From Parasutterella secunda (GTDB taxonomy: Bacteria > Pseudomonadota > Gammaproteobacteria > Burkholderiales > Burkholderiaceae_F), in contig NZ_JACJKX010000009.1 in NCBI RefSeq assembly GCF_016901835.1, forward strand, positions 1 to 64,000: a stretch of DNA of 64,000 nt, given 5' to 3'. A program made the translations under genes and the position numbers. The first letter of the stretch is position 1. Each line of letters begins with the position of its first letter. Under the pieces are notes generated by a model. The model did no database searches. It worked only from the letters and a program-made list of their open reading frames with translations, and was not told the DNA's origin. Shown piece by piece: positions 1-9,243 of this stretch.

Positions 1-106
1 CAGATTCCACCTCGCAGTGGACACCCTTGCCGTTAGCTATGGGCTTGTCGCTACTTACCGCCCTCGGGACTTTCACCCGTTAGATTAAGTGCCATGCCAG
101 GCACAC
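1..106 (-). mobile_element. Group IIC intron, 5' end of the ribozyme (continues off the window)
   Basis: Read on the minus strand, the sequence begins at 106 with GTGTG, the usual bacterial group II 5' splice-site start. It continues with GTGTGCCTGGCATGGCAC, then a GGGTGAAAGTCCCG element and, further in, GGCAAGGGTGTCC followed by GGTGGAATCTG. From memory this closely follows domain I of class C introns such as the Oceanobacillus iheyensis intron. The 5' exon is a terminator hairpin plus a T-rich run, which is the insertion target known for class C introns. The rest of the ribozyme and any reverse transcriptase lie before position 1 and cannot be judged. Confidence 0.9.
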
Positions 107-142
107 AAAATAGAGCCCTGGCAGCGAGTTAACTGTCAGGGC
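107..142 (-). terminator. Intrinsic terminator of the amino acid ABC operon (intron target)
   Basis: A 10-bp stem (115-124 with 133-142, one G-U pair) and an 8-base loop, followed on the minus strand by TCTATTTT at 114-107. It ends the operon whose last stop is at 172. The intron starts on the very next base. The plus-strand side also has a T-rich run, so the element could work in both directions. Confidence 0.85.
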
Positions 143-171
143 CTTTATTTTGATTAAAAGTAGGGAAAGAG

Positions 172-909
172 TTAAAGAACCCGCTTCAAGAACGCGCGTG
201 TACGGGCTTCTTTCGGATTAACGAGCACTTCTTCGGGCGAGCCTTGTTCAACAATGACGCCGCCATCCATGAAAATGACCCGATCGGCGACTTCACGGGC
301 AAATGTAATTTCGTGAGTGACCACAATCATCGTCATTCCTTCTTCGGCGAGGCTTTTCATCACCGCCAACACTTCGCCCACTAATTCCGGGTCCAATGCT
401 GATGTCGGTTCATCAAACAAAATCACCTTCGGATCCATCGCAAGCGTGCGAGCAATCGCCACGCGTTGCTGCTGACCGCCTGAGAGGCGCACGGGATACT
501 GGTCGGCCTTATCGGCCAAGCCCACACGGGCGAGCGTTTCATGAGCGCGCTTTTCGGCCTCTTCTTTAGACTTGCCGCTCACCACCATTTGGCCCAGCAT
601 AACGTTCTCGAGCACGGTTTTATGCGGCCAAAGGTTAAAGCGTTGAAATACCATACCGAGGTGTTCACGCACCTTATTGATATTGATTTTTCGATCGGTA
701 ATTTCCTGACCCGAAACTTTAATTGAGCCTGAATCGGCGTCTTCCAGGGCATTGATGCAGCGAAGCATCGTAGATTTACCGGAACCCGAAGGTCCCAAAA
801 CCACCACTTTTTCTCCGCGACGAACCGTTAGGTCAATGCCTTTGAGAACTTCAAGATCGCCGTAGTTTTTATGAAGATCGGTAATTTGGACAACAATTTC
901 TTCACTCAT
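172..909 (-). CDS. Polar amino acid ABC transporter, ATP-binding protein
   Basis: This 245-residue ATPase powers uptake of a polar amino acid (GlnQ/HisP family) at the cytoplasmic face of the inner membrane. It shows Walker [10 protein letters not shown] at residues 39-47, the signature LSGGQ at 142-146, Walker B VILFDEP at 162-168 and the H-loop histidine at 199, so it looks fully active. The length is normal for the family. The start codon overlaps the end of the permease gene by 4 bases, which suggests translational coupling. It is the last gene of a binding protein-permease-ATPase operon. The substrate (Glu/Gln, Arg, His or cystine) cannot be settled from the sequence. Confidence 0.93.
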   Translation of the reverse strand: MSEEIVVQITDLHKNYGDLEVLKGIDLTVRRGEKVVVLGPSGSGKSTMLRCINALEDADSGSIKVSGQEITDRKININKVREHLGMVFQRFNLWPHKTVLENVMLGQMVVSGKSKEEAEKRAHETLARVGLADKADQYPVRLSGGQQQRVAIARTLAMDPKVILFDEPTSALDPELVGEVLAVMKSLAEEGMTMIVVTHEITFAREVADRVIFMDGGVIVEQGSPEEVLVNPKEARTRAFLKRVL

Positions 910-1655
910 TTGTCATCTCCCTTGCCCAAACGTTTTTCCATTTCACGGATGAGATAAGCCAAAGCCAACGTCATGACCCAGTACATTAAGGAAATCGTGA
1001 GATACGGTTCCCAATAACGGGCCGAAGCACCCGCGACCGTACGGGCAGCGTAAGCCAATTCCGTCAAACCGATAGCGGAAACAAGCGAGGAGTCTTTCAA
1101 AATAGCAATAGCGTTGTTGCCGAGCGCAGGCAGCATCCGACGAAAAGCCTGGGGCATGATGATGTGACGCATGGTCTGCCACCAGGTCATACCGATTGAG
1201 CGGGCCGCTTCCGTTTGACCTTTGTCGAGCGATTGAATACCGGCGCGGAACACTTCACTCATATAAGCACCGGCGTTAAGGGTAATGGCCACAAAACCGG
1301 CAATAAACGCGCCGTAGTTGCTGCGAAGCTCACGAGCCAATTCGCCGTCAATGATTAAACCGTCGACCGGATGAATGAAAATCGGCAGCACGGCAAAGTA
1401 CATGAGAAAGATCTGCACAAAAAGGGGAGTGCCGCGGAAAAAACTCACCCAAATGGTCACAGGCCACCTTACGCCGTAGTAGAGAATCGACTTCCAGGGA
1501 TCGTGCCGAGCGCTCGCCATACGGGCCATACCCAAAATCATCCCGAGCACCACGCCGCAGCACACGCACCCGATTGTCAGTTCAATCGTAATCTGTGCGC
1601 CTTCGACAAACAGCGGCCAGTACTCAGCCAATACGTCAAAACGAAAACCGCCCAT
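906..1655 (-). CDS. Polar amino acid ABC transporter, permease
   Basis: A 249-residue inner-membrane permease of the HisMQ/GlnP type. It has several hydrophobic segments and a clear EAA loop near residues 150-180 ([18 protein letters not shown], then MPQAF), which docks onto the ATPase. The N-terminus has no signal peptide and the first membrane segment starts near residue 15. Only one permease gene is present, so the transporter probably uses a homodimer. It lies between the binding protein and ATPase genes, with a hairpin in the gap before it that may lower its expression relative to the binding protein. Confidence 0.92.
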   Translation of the reverse strand: MGGFRFDVLAEYWPLFVEGAQITIELTIGCVCCGVVLGMILGMARMASARHDPWKSILYYGVRWPVTIWVSFFRGTPLFVQIFLMYFAVLPIFIHPVDGLIIDGELARELRSNYGAFIAGFVAITLNAGAYMSEVFRAGIQSLDKGQTEAARSIGMTWWQTMRHIIMPQAFRRMLPALGNNAIAILKDSSLVSAIGLTELAYAARTVAGASARYWEPYLTISLMYWVMTLALAYLIREMEKRLGKGDDK

Positions 1656-1677
1656 CGTTTCTTACCTCTTATTCGAG

Positions 1678-1710
1678 AAAAGCCCGACAGCGCAAGAGGC
1701 GACTGCCGGG
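1678..1710 (-). terminator. Intra-operon attenuating hairpin
   Basis: On the minus strand, CCCGGCAG (1710-1703) pairs with CTGTCGGG (1690-1683, one G-U pair), followed by TTTTCTCG. It sits in the 78-base gap between binding protein and permease. Partial terminators at this place are common and give more binding protein than membrane components. Confidence 0.6.
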
Positions 1711-1733
1711 TTTTCATTTAACGTGTCTGCAAA

Positions 1734-2537
1734 TTACTTGATCGGCAAAACAGGAACGGGGGTGTTTTCACCGAACCACTTCTTGTAGACCTTGGCATAA
1801 GCGCCCGATTCAATGGTCTTCTTTAAGCCCGCATTGATCTGATCGAGTAATTCCTTGTTGCCCTTGCGGACAGCGATACCGAAGTATTGATCTTCAAAGC
1901 TCGGATCACGCGTCATATTAAATTGCTTATCGGGGTTTTGAGCAGCATAGTAGGCAAACACACCCACGTCACCGATAGCGGCATCGACGCCGCCTGCGGA
2001 CAATTCTTCAAGAGCCAAGGGCGTATTATCAAAGCGCTTGATGTTCTTGCTTGCCTTGCCGAAAACCTTCGTAGCAGCGATATCACCGGCAGAGTTGGCC
2101 ACCACGGAGATATTCTTGCCCTTTAAGTCATTAATCGAATTGACCTTGAGATTTTTTTGCGTCAGAATCAATTGGTGAGCAGCAAAGTAGGGGAGCGAAA
2201 AGTCCACCGCTTCCTGACGTTGCGGCGTAATCGTGATGCCGCTCATGATCATGTCGCGATCGCCGTTTTTAACCGATTCAAAAATCACACCGAAGAGCGT
2301 GTTGATGAATTCCACCTTAAAGCCTTGAGCCTTGGCGATTTCTTTCATCAAATCGATATCGAAACCGACGATTTCCTTGTTGGGCGTTTGGAATTCGAAG
2401 GGGCGATATGTTGCACCGGTGCCCACCGTATAGGTCGGAACCTTAGCTGCGGTTTCTTGGGCTGCGATCGCACCGCAAGAAAAACCCGCACACGCCAAAG
2501 CCACCGAAGCAGAAACGATAAAGTGTTTAAGCGACAT
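1734..2537 (-). CDS. Polar amino acid ABC transporter, periplasmic binding protein
   Basis: A 267-residue family 3 solute-binding protein (SBP_bac_3) that captures an amino acid in the periplasm. I chose the ATG at 2537, not the one at 2561. GGAG lies 8 bases upstream of 2537, and the protein then starts with a clean signal peptide (MSLKHFIVSASVALACAGF...) cleaved near AIAA. The mature part has the family pattern of a Y-R-P-F-E-F ligand loop followed by GFDIDLMKEIAKAQG. It is the first gene of the operon and its promoter must lie in the 2562-2881 gap shared with divergent rarD. Confidence 0.92.
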   Translation of the reverse strand: MSLKHFIVSASVALACAGFSCGAIAAQETAAKVPTYTVGTGATYRPFEFQTPNKEIVGFDIDLMKEIAKAQGFKVEFINTLFGVIFESVKNGDRDMIMSGITITPQRQEAVDFSLPYFAAHQLILTQKNLKVNSINDLKGKNISVVANSAGDIAATKVFGKASKNIKRFDNTPLALEELSAGGVDAAIGDVGVFAYYAAQNPDKQFNMTRDPSFEDQYFGIAVRKGNKELLDQINAGLKKTIESGAYAKVYKKWFGENTPVPVLPIK

Positions 2538-2561
2538 GTTGAAAACTCCAAGATTGGTCAT

Positions 2562-2881
2562 TTATAAATCCGATCGACAAACATTTTGTTTGTCCTGTCG
2601 GGAAAATTATGGTGATTTATAAAAATTGCTCAAGTGGAAATTTTTCTTACAGATCAAAAATTTAGGGAGTTTTGCCTAGGTCGGAAAATGAAAACAAATA
2701 GTCGATTTTTGTCGACTTTTTCGACTCTTTAGCCGTTAAATTATTTTGTTTTAAAAATGAATAGGTTAGCCTTCTATCTCTGTTATCCGAGTGCCATTGT
2801 TCGACAAATCTGTGCTACTGTGTCGACAATTCGAGATTGAATTTTTGAACGTTAAAACTGAAAACGTTCGAAAGAATTTTT
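2562..2881. promoter_or_regulatory. Divergent intergenic region with two inverted repeats
   Basis: This AT-rich 320-base gap separates the ABC operon (minus) and rarD (plus). It holds a palindrome GACAAACATTTTGTTTGTC at about 2575-2593, which would form a hairpin in the 5' leader of the binding protein mRNA. A second inverted repeat, GTCGACTTTTTCGAC, lies at 2711-2725 and is flanked by further GTCGA/TCGAC copies. These could be operators. No regulator gene is adjacent and I saw no riboswitch. Confidence 0.4.
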
Positions 2882-3796
2882 ATGGCTTCTCTGACAAATT
2901 CGGGCTACAAATCGGGCTTAGCTTCTGCAATCGGCGCGTACTGTATTTGGGGGACGATTGCGCTCTACTGGGCGTTGTTGTCGGCTGCGGGCGACGTGGA
3001 GATTTTGGCTCACCGCATCGTCTGGTCTCTGATATTTATCCTGGGCCTTTTGATAACGAAAAGACAGCTGGGAGCAACGTTTCGTCTTTTCATTGATCTA
3101 TTTAAAAATCCGCGCGAAAACAATACGTTCCTTTTGATTCTGGCAACATTGTTTGCCTCGGGCAATTGGCTTATCAATATTGTCGGAGTCACCTCAGGGC
3201 GAGTCGTGGAATTAGGCATGGGTACGTTTCTCACGCCCCTTATGACGATGGCGATCGGTATTGTCTTTTTCTCTGAGCGTGTGAGCAAAGTCCGGGCCGC
3301 CGCCATTGCCTTAGCGGCAATCGGTGTTGCCGTCCTTGTTGCAGGACTGGATCGTTTCCCCTGGATTGCGATCCTGGTTTCAACGACCTGGGCCACCTAC
3401 GGAGCATTAAAAAAGAAAATCATCATTGATCCGCTTAAAAGCGTCGGCATTGAACACATTCTGATGGTGGGCCCCGCGCTCATCTATCTTTTGAGTTTTG
3501 ATGGGGCGCTCGTGAGGCACTTCCTTGAGAGTTTCACCTCGGGCTTAAGCTGGGCGCTGATGGGAACGGGGATTGTCACCTCGGTTCCCATGATTTTGTT
3601 TTCGCTTGCTGCGCAACGCCTTCCCATGACCGTCTTGGGCATCATTCAGTTTTTAAGTCCGGTTCTGACCTTTTGCCTGGGCGTTTTCGTCTTTAAGGAG
3701 GCCGTAAGTTTTGCCGAAGTCATCGCTTTGGGCTTTATTTTATCCGCCGTCCTTTTATATATCCTTGGCAACGTCAAACATCACAGAGGTCCTTAA
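2882..3796 (+). CDS. rarD: RarD-type EamA family transporter
   Basis: A 304-residue inner-membrane protein with about ten hydrophobic segments, typical of RarD in the drug/metabolite transporter superfamily. The N-terminus (GLASAIGAYCIWGTIALYWALL) and the segment starting EILAHRIVWSL are characteristic. Physiological substrates of RarD are not well established; the name comes from chloramphenicol sensitivity work. The ATG at 2882 gives a normal length, though the ribosome binding site (GAAAG) is weak. Its stop codon overlaps the convergent autotransporter gene by 4 bases, so there is no room for a separate terminator between them. Confidence 0.85.
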   Translation: MASLTNSGYKSGLASAIGAYCIWGTIALYWALLSAAGDVEILAHRIVWSLIFILGLLITKRQLGATFRLFIDLFKNPRENNTFLLILATLFASGNWLINIVGVTSGRVVELGMGTFLTPLMTMAIGIVFFSERVSKVRAAAIALAAIGVAVLVAGLDRFPWIAILVSTTWATYGALKKKIIIDPLKSVGIEHILMVGPALIYLLSFDGALVRHFLESFTSGLSWALMGTGIVTSVPMILFSLAAQRLPMTVLGIIQFLSPVLTFCLGVFVFKEAVSFAEVIALGFILSAVLLYILGNVKHHRGP

Positions 3797-6700
3797 AACC
3801 GCCAGGTTGCTTCAACACCGCCCGCAACCGCATGGGTATCGCTTGATTCCCACTGACCGTCGACTCGGGCGTTAAATGACAGTCCTTCTCGGTTTTCAAT
3901 GCCGAGCTTCAAACCCGCACGGAATCGGTTCTTGCTGTCCCATTGAACCGTTCGGTCGAATGACCCCTTAAGATCAGAAGCCCTGAAAGCAGCTTTCATG
4001 TCGCCCGCGTCAGACAAAAGCTCTCGTCCATAAGAGGCATGTAAGCGCCAATAGGCCGTTTGCTCTGTGAAAGCAGCGCCTTCGGCTGTAACGCCCACTC
4101 TGGCTTCAAGCGTTCGATAAAGACCGGAATCCACGTCCAATGCAGCTAATCCCTCGGAATCTTCACTATAAGAGGGGGAGTACAGGAGGCTTCCTGCCAA
4201 TTGAGCATAGGGTTCAAAGCGGAAATTGTCATTGACATTGAACGTAAGCCCTGTCTTAACTGATGCGCCGAATGACCAGCGCTCGATATCGGCTTGAGTT
4301 GAATCGTAAAAGTCGCCGAATGTTAGCGCACGTTTTTCATCGGCATTCATATAGCCCAAGCGAAGAGCACTTTCCCAAAAAACTTCAGGTATCGCTTGAA
4401 CATCATTGCGAATGAAAGCAGATAACCAAAGCCCCTTGGCATCAAGTTCGTGCGCTTCCTGACTCTTGCCTTCACTATCTAAAGCGGCAACGGAGAAACC
4501 GACCGTACAGTGTTGAGACTTTTTAATCCAGCCGCCCGCAAGGCCCGCGACATCAAAACGGGTTTTATTGCCCGCCAGCACTGAAGCGGTTGCTCCGAAA
4601 GGATTCACCCAAACGTACTCGCCGTCGGCCTGAGCAAACGACAATTGCGGTCTCAAGGCCTCCTCAGCAATACGCTCAAGCATCAGGGTACCGGCTACGC
4701 CGTCCGTTACACCTTTACCGCTTAAAGCGTCTGCCGCCTCATTGATGGCTGCGCCCTCAGTATCAGACCAATCCATATAAGCAAAAAGCGTTTGAGTTAA
4801 ATCATTACTTAAAGTAGCAGCTGAAGCATCAAAAATTTGAGCCACTTCACGAGCTTCTCCGCTCACATACTGTGAGTACGCGTTGTCTTTCCTTTTAATG
4901 ACGAGACCGTCCGTTGTGTTCTCAATGCTCAGAGTCGGGGAGGGGGACACATTTTCTGCTGTAACCCAATCAAGCGTTATCTCTCCCAGGTTCATGTCAT
5001 CTGCATTAATGATCGGGGAGTCTGCATCAACACTGATCAGCCCGTCGGCATGCCATCCGCCTTCAGGCGTTGCAATGATGTGAGCGTTATCTTCAACAGA
5101 AGCTTTACCTTCAACGGTCATCGGGACAAACTTTCCGTCGCTCACCGAAAGGGTTAAAGAAGCACTTGAGCTTTGGTGATAATTGCCGCTGATGACAACC
5201 GGACTTTTAACCGTGGACACAACCGTACCTGAATTTTGGAGACTCCCGGAATCAGCAACATTTTCTTTTTCACTAAGATTGAAGTAACCGCCTTCAAGCG
5301 TCGCTCCGGGTTTGACGCTCACGCCCAATACCGTGGCTGCGCCATTGAATTTCAAAGTGGTGCCCGAGACATTCATCACCATACTCTGGTTACTCCAGAT
5401 GATGTCATTGAACTCAATGACTGACTCGTTTGATCTTTCCCTGGAATTTCCGAATGTCAAGGTGGTGATTAAGGGTTCCTTACCCTCATAGCCCATGTGT
5501 TCCGTCCCGTAAAGAGTGGAATCCGGGTTCCACAGCGACAAAATGTCGCCTTCGATCTCTGCACCCGGTGTCACAACAATCTCTTTTACATAGGCATTGG
5601 GGGAAATGTAAACGGAGGCCATGTCCCCTTTGACACTTCCGCTTAAAGTAAAGCTTTCAATGAGTGCGCCTTTTAATTCGTCGGGAATATAGTAGTTATT
5701 CTCAACAATACCCGTATCTTCGAAAAATCTCGTTGAAGTGTAAGAGCCCAGATAGTTCCAATTGTCACCTAATACATTGGAACCGAAATCAAAGGCAACG
5801 GCTACACCGTCTTCACCGAGTGCTGTCACAGAGGCTCCTTCTTCAATAGTGAGGCGATGATTCTTTCCCCAGGAAAAGAGGATCCCTTTGCCGCCGTAGC
5901 CGTTGGCTTCAACTGTTGTTCCGGAAGCAATCGTCAGATCGTTGCCCACACCGTCAACACGCACACCGATTCCATAGTGGCCGTCAGTCAGAATGTCAGC
6001 TCGTTGACGCACCGTATTGTCTGAGCCGTAAACATGAAGACCGATTCCCCAAGATTGATTGGAGGGCATTCCGTAGACCCAATCGGTTCCGTCTTCATTT
6101 CTTGCCCAATACCCGTGGTCATTGTCGATCGTAAGGCCGCTTCCGTAAACGGAATAACCGAAGAAGCGCTTACGATCAAAATTAAATCCCAGGTCCTGTA
6201 AAAGAGCGAGTTCTGCCTCCATGAGCACACCCCAATTTCTGTATGTCTGGTGGCTCATCAGACTGTTTTGAAGCTCTATATGTGAACCCTCAAAAAACAC
6301 CGATCCGTCATAATTTAACTCCAAGCCGTTGATGGGTAAGCCGGGAACCGAGGTCATTGCTTCCTGATAATCGGTCAGATCATAATCCACATCCGTCGCC
6401 GAACCGATTTTTGCACCGTCAAGCGCGTCAAGAACATTCGGACCTGAAAAATACATCCCGCTGTAGCGACCGCTTGAATAGATATAAAAGCAGTCGGGTT
6501 CTAGGGGCTCGGTCGGTATCTCATCGCCGAGATAGAGAACCTTTACCCGTATACGGCGATCGGTTGAATTCATCTTTGCCAGATCGGCAACACTTCGACC
6601 GTAAGCATCGTGTAACAGCAACGTGTAGCGATTAAGATCGTCTTTATCAAAAGAATCGCCTAGCAAAGTGGTTCCCAGTCCAAAAGCGTGGAAAAGCTCA

Positions 6701-7272
6701 TGTAGTATTGTTCCGGGCAAATCACTGTTGATTCCCTGAGCAGGCAAAACAGGCAATGTATCGGTATACCACTGATCGGCGTACATCGGCCTGTCGAGTC
6801 CGATCACTGCGACATTACCGTCCAAATCGGCTTCGCCCTTCCAAGCGGCTGCTAATTCAGTTAATTCAGAATAGTTCAGACTGAAAGCAAAAGCATTATC
6901 ATCCCTGACTGAATAAGGAACTATCAGAATTTGAACCGGCTTTTGTGCTTGAAAATCCCCCTTGAGAATATCCCAAAAGTAACTCAAGCCCAAATTCATC
7001 GCTGAAAGCTCATCTTCAGAGACCTCACGGTCGGCCGATCCTAAGTCCTGATCGAAGTATTTTTCATCGTATTCTCCGGGTTCGAGAATATTTAAATCAG
7101 CAAAGTGCACCCTATCTTCTGAATGGACAGGCACAGTAATGACCGCTTGGGAAGCTGCAGGGAGCATCAGCATGGGAATGAGCGCCATCCTTACAGCCAT
7201 TGAAACAGATTTCTTGTGGAATTTATTACAGAACATAAAACGACTCAGACATTTATCATCAATATTTCCCAT
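3793..7272 (-). CDS. Autotransporter (type V secretion) with zincin-like passenger motif
   Basis: A protein of about 1159 residues. I start at the ATG at 7272 (AAGG 9 bases upstream); the longer reading begins with TTG and adds only basic residues. The N-terminus has a long extended signal ending near ASQA (about residue 43), as in many large autotransporters. Residues 191-195 read HELFH followed by AFG, matching the zinc-protease HEXXHXXG core, although the third metzincin ligand is not evident. The middle is a repetitive beta-helix-like passenger rich in G, N and D. The last roughly 280 residues form an autotransporter beta-barrel ending in the outer-membrane signature ...ATWRF. Surface display or release of the passenger is expected. 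The protein target is unknown. Confidence 0.85.
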   Translation of the reverse strand: MGNIDDKCLSRFMFCNKFHKKSVSMAVRMALIPMLMLPAASQAVITVPVHSEDRVHFADLNILEPGEYDEKYFDQDLGSADREVSEDELSAMNLGLSYFWDILKGDFQAQKPVQILIVPYSVRDDNAFAFSLNYSELTELAAAWKGEADLDGNVAVIGLDRPMYADQWYTDTLPVLPAQGINSDLPGTILHELFHAFGLGTTLLGDSFDKDDLNRYTLLLHDAYGRSVADLAKMNSTDRRIRVKVLYLGDEIPTEPLEPDCFYIYSSGRYSGMYFSGPNVLDALDGAKIGSATDVDYDLTDYQEAMTSVPGLPINGLELNYDGSVFFEGSHIELQNSLMSHQTYRNWGVLMEAELALLQDLGFNFDRKRFFGYSVYGSGLTIDNDHGYWARNEDGTDWVYGMPSNQSWGIGLHVYGSDNTVRQRADILTDGHYGIGVRVDGVGNDLTIASGTTVEANGYGGKGILFSWGKNHRLTIEEGASVTALGEDGVAVAFDFGSNVLGDNWNYLGSYTSTRFFEDTGIVENNYYIPDELKGALIESFTLSGSVKGDMASVYISPNAYVKEIVVTPGAEIEGDILSLWNPDSTLYGTEHMGYEGKEPLITTLTFGNSRERSNESVIEFNDIIWSNQSMVMNVSGTTLKFNGAATVLGVSVKPGATLEGGYFNLSEKENVADSGSLQNSGTVVSTVKSPVVISGNYHQSSSASLTLSVSDGKFVPMTVEGKASVEDNAHIIATPEGGWHADGLISVDADSPIINADDMNLGEITLDWVTAENVSPSPTLSIENTTDGLVIKRKDNAYSQYVSGEAREVAQIFDASAATLSNDLTQTLFAYMDWSDTEGAAINEAADALSGKGVTDGVAGTLMLERIAEEALRPQLSFAQADGEYVWVNPFGATASVLAGNKTRFDVAGLAGGWIKKSQHCTVGFSVAALDSEGKSQEAHELDAKGLWLSAFIRNDVQAIPEVFWESALRLGYMNADEKRALTFGDFYDSTQADIERWSFGASVKTGLTFNVNDNFRFEPYAQLAGSLLYSPSYSEDSEGLAALDVDSGLYRTLEARVGVTAEGAAFTEQTAYWRLHASYGRELLSDAGDMKAAFRASDLKGSFDRTVQWDSKNRFRAGLKLGIENREGLSFNARVDGQWESSDTHAVAGGVEATWRF

Positions 7273-7443
7273 TGTAATCGGCCTTCGCGATCGTCTACAC
7301 AAAAAAGACTGAAAAGGTCGTTCGTATCAACCGTTTGGTGTAAGTGTTTTCCCACCTTGTATCTAAGCAAAAGTTCCTAGACAATAGTTCCGATCGGGAA
7401 CATATTTTTTACCCCGTCTCAACTCAACAAACGAGGAGCTTAT

Positions 7444-8505
7444 ATGATGAAAAAGACTTTGCTTGCAGCTGCTCTGGCTTTATCCCTGGCCGGCAGCGCT
7501 TTTGCCGCACAATTACCCAATGTGGCTATTCTCGCCACGGGCGGCACGATTGCCGGTACCGCCTCTTCCAGCACCCAAGTGACGGGTTACAAGGCCGGTG
7601 ACCTCGCCATTCAAACGTTGATTGACGCGGTTCCCGCTATTAAAGAATTTGCCAATGTCTCCGGCGAACAGATCGTGAAGATCAGCTCCAACAACATGAC
7701 CGATGAAGTGTTGCTCAAGCTTGCAAAGCGCTGCAACGAACTTCTGGCCGATCCGAAGATTTCCGGAATTGTGATCACGCACGGCACGGATACCTTGGAA
7801 GAAACGGCTTACTTCTTAAACCTCACGGTTAAGAGCAAGAAGCCTGTCGTGGTTGTAGGTGCCATGCGCCCGGCAACGGCCATTTCTGCTGACGGCCCGA
7901 TGAATCTCTTAAACGCCGTGAAACTCGCCGCTGACCCCAACGCTCAGGATCGAGGTGTGTTGATTGCCTTAAATGACCAAATCAATGCAGCACGAGAAGG
8001 CACCAAGACCAACACCACGAACGTCGATACGTTCCAGGCTCCAACCTTAGGTCTTTTGGGTGTTGTCGCAGGCGGCAAGAACTACTTCATGCGTGATACA
8101 ACGATGAAGCACACGCACGAAACGGAATTTGACGTGAGTAAACTCGATAAACTTCCGCGCGTCGATATCGTTTACTCGCACGCAAGCGATGACTCCGTAT
8201 TGGTCGATGCAGCAGTGGCTGCCGGTGCCAAGGGCATTATTTCTGCCGGTTCCGGTAACGGCTCCATTCACCAAGATGCTGAAGTCGGTTTAGCCAATGC
8301 CGTGAAGAAGGGTGTGGTGGTTGTTCGCTCAAGCCGCACGGGTAGCGGTATCGTCACCCCTGCCGGTGCTGACAGTGACTACGGTAAGGCAGGCTTCCTT
8401 GACGGTTATTCTTTGAATCCGCAAAAGGCTCGCTTGCTCTTGCAATTGGCCTTGACCAAGACCAACGATCCGAAGAAGATCCAGGAAATGTTCATGAAAT
8501 ACTAA
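7444..8505 (+). CDS. ansB: Type II (periplasmic) L-asparaginase
   Basis: This 353-residue enzyme hydrolyses L-asparagine to aspartate and ammonia in the periplasm. A strong ribosome binding site (GAGGAG) precedes ATG. The signal peptide ends near SAFA at residue 21. The two catalytic threonine motifs are present: ATGGTIAG at 31-38 (T35 is the nucleophile) and HGTDT at 113-117 (T115/D116). The lysine-containing loop normally written as KP...VGAMRPATAISADG follows. Length and order match E. coli AnsB. It is a single gene with its own terminator. In an anaerobe the product aspartate can feed fumarate respiration, which is consistent with the ammonia-lyase-type gene at 33.3 kb. Confidence 0.95.
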   Translation: MMKKTLLAAALALSLAGSAFAAQLPNVAILATGGTIAGTASSSTQVTGYKAGDLAIQTLIDAVPAIKEFANVSGEQIVKISSNNMTDEVLLKLAKRCNELLADPKISGIVITHGTDTLEETAYFLNLTVKSKKPVVVVGAMRPATAISADGPMNLLNAVKLAADPNAQDRGVLIALNDQINAAREGTKTNTTNVDTFQAPTLGLLGVVAGGKNYFMRDTTMKHTHETEFDVSKLDKLPRVDIVYSHASDDSVLVDAAVAAGAKGIISAGSGNGSIHQDAEVGLANAVKKGVVVVRSSRTGSGIVTPAGADSDYGKAGFLDGYSLNPQKARLLLQLALTKTNDPKKIQEMFMKY

Positions 8506-8540
8506 TTAAATCATATAGTTAGTATTTTATGCTATCACTG

Positions 8541-8570
8541 AAAGGGCTCGGAATCGAGCCCTTTCTTATT
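8541..8570 (+). terminator. Intrinsic terminator of ansB
   Basis: A perfect 10-bp stem AAAGGGCTCG/CGAGCCCTTT (8541-8550 with 8555-8564) with a 4-base loop, followed by CTTATT. It lies 36 bases after the ansB stop and just before the convergent gene ending at 8579. Confidence 0.85.
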
Positions 8571-8578
8571 TGAGAGTT

Positions 8579-9148
8579 TTAATTTTTAAGGAGCGATTTC
8601 TTTAAATCTGAATCAATGGCTTTTTCTCCAAGCCAGATTTTCAATACAGTCCGGTAGAGCGCTTCTCCGCCGATCTTCTCACCAATTAATTTTCCATTCA
8701 CAGTCACGCTGGTTTCATGTGTCTGTGAATAGTCGAAATCCACAATATCGCCTTTTTTAACGTCGCCGATTTTGTTCATCACTGCAATCAAGGATTGAAG
8801 TTCAGTACTTAATGCCTGACGTTCGTCTTCCGTTGTATTGTCGAGAATGCCTTCATTTAAGGCATCGACAAAGTCACCCGCATCCACATCACGCAAAAGT
8901 CCCAAACGAACGGTTTTGTTTCCGGCCATATTAATCACGTCCTCAGCTGTCGAGGAGCGCTGCGGGAGATAAAGGCCGGCCGCGTAGACATCGACTACAA
9001 AGATTTCACGAATACCGGCGCCGTTAAGCTGCAGTTGTGCACCGTCTTTTTTCAACGTATCGGCATAGACAATATCCGAAACAGTCGTTGAAGCCCAAAT
9101 GGGCGAGAGGCTTAAAAGGCAGCCCAATGCAAAAATAGTCTTTTTCAT
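8579..9148 (-). CDS. Exported chalcone-isomerase-like domain protein
   Basis: About 189 residues from the ATG at 9148, chosen because it starts a compact signal peptide (MKKTIFALGCLLSLSPIWAS). An upstream in-frame ATG at 9178 would add ten residues; neither has a clear Shine-Dalgarno. The mature protein fits the bacterial chalcone-isomerase-like family (Chalcone_3 type), with the typical opening about an overproduced variable and a Y-A-A-G-L-Y-L-P strand. Bacterial members bind fatty acids or have unknown roles, so no flavonoid chemistry is implied. It stands alone between two converging or diverging neighbours. Confidence 0.7.
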   Translation of the reverse strand: MKKTIFALGCLLSLSPIWASTTVSDIVYADTLKKDGAQLQLNGAGIREIFVVDVYAAGLYLPQRSSTAEDVINMAGNKTVRLGLLRDVDAGDFVDALNEGILDNTTEDERQALSTELQSLIAVMNKIGDVKKGDIVDFDYSQTHETSVTVNGKLIGEKIGGEALYRTVLKIWLGEKAIDSDLKKSLLKN

Positions 9149-9243
9149 ATTTTTTGAAATGTATTGAAACAAAGTCATGATTTTAGAGAGGTTTTAAGTC
9201 AAATTCTCTGTTCTACAATCCAAAAAAAGAGGAGGCCAATCGG

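Noticed and set aside
7273-7302. Longer start for the autotransporter at 7302
   Set aside because: It begins with TTG, has no ribosome binding site, and the ATG at 7272 has AAGG at good spacing.
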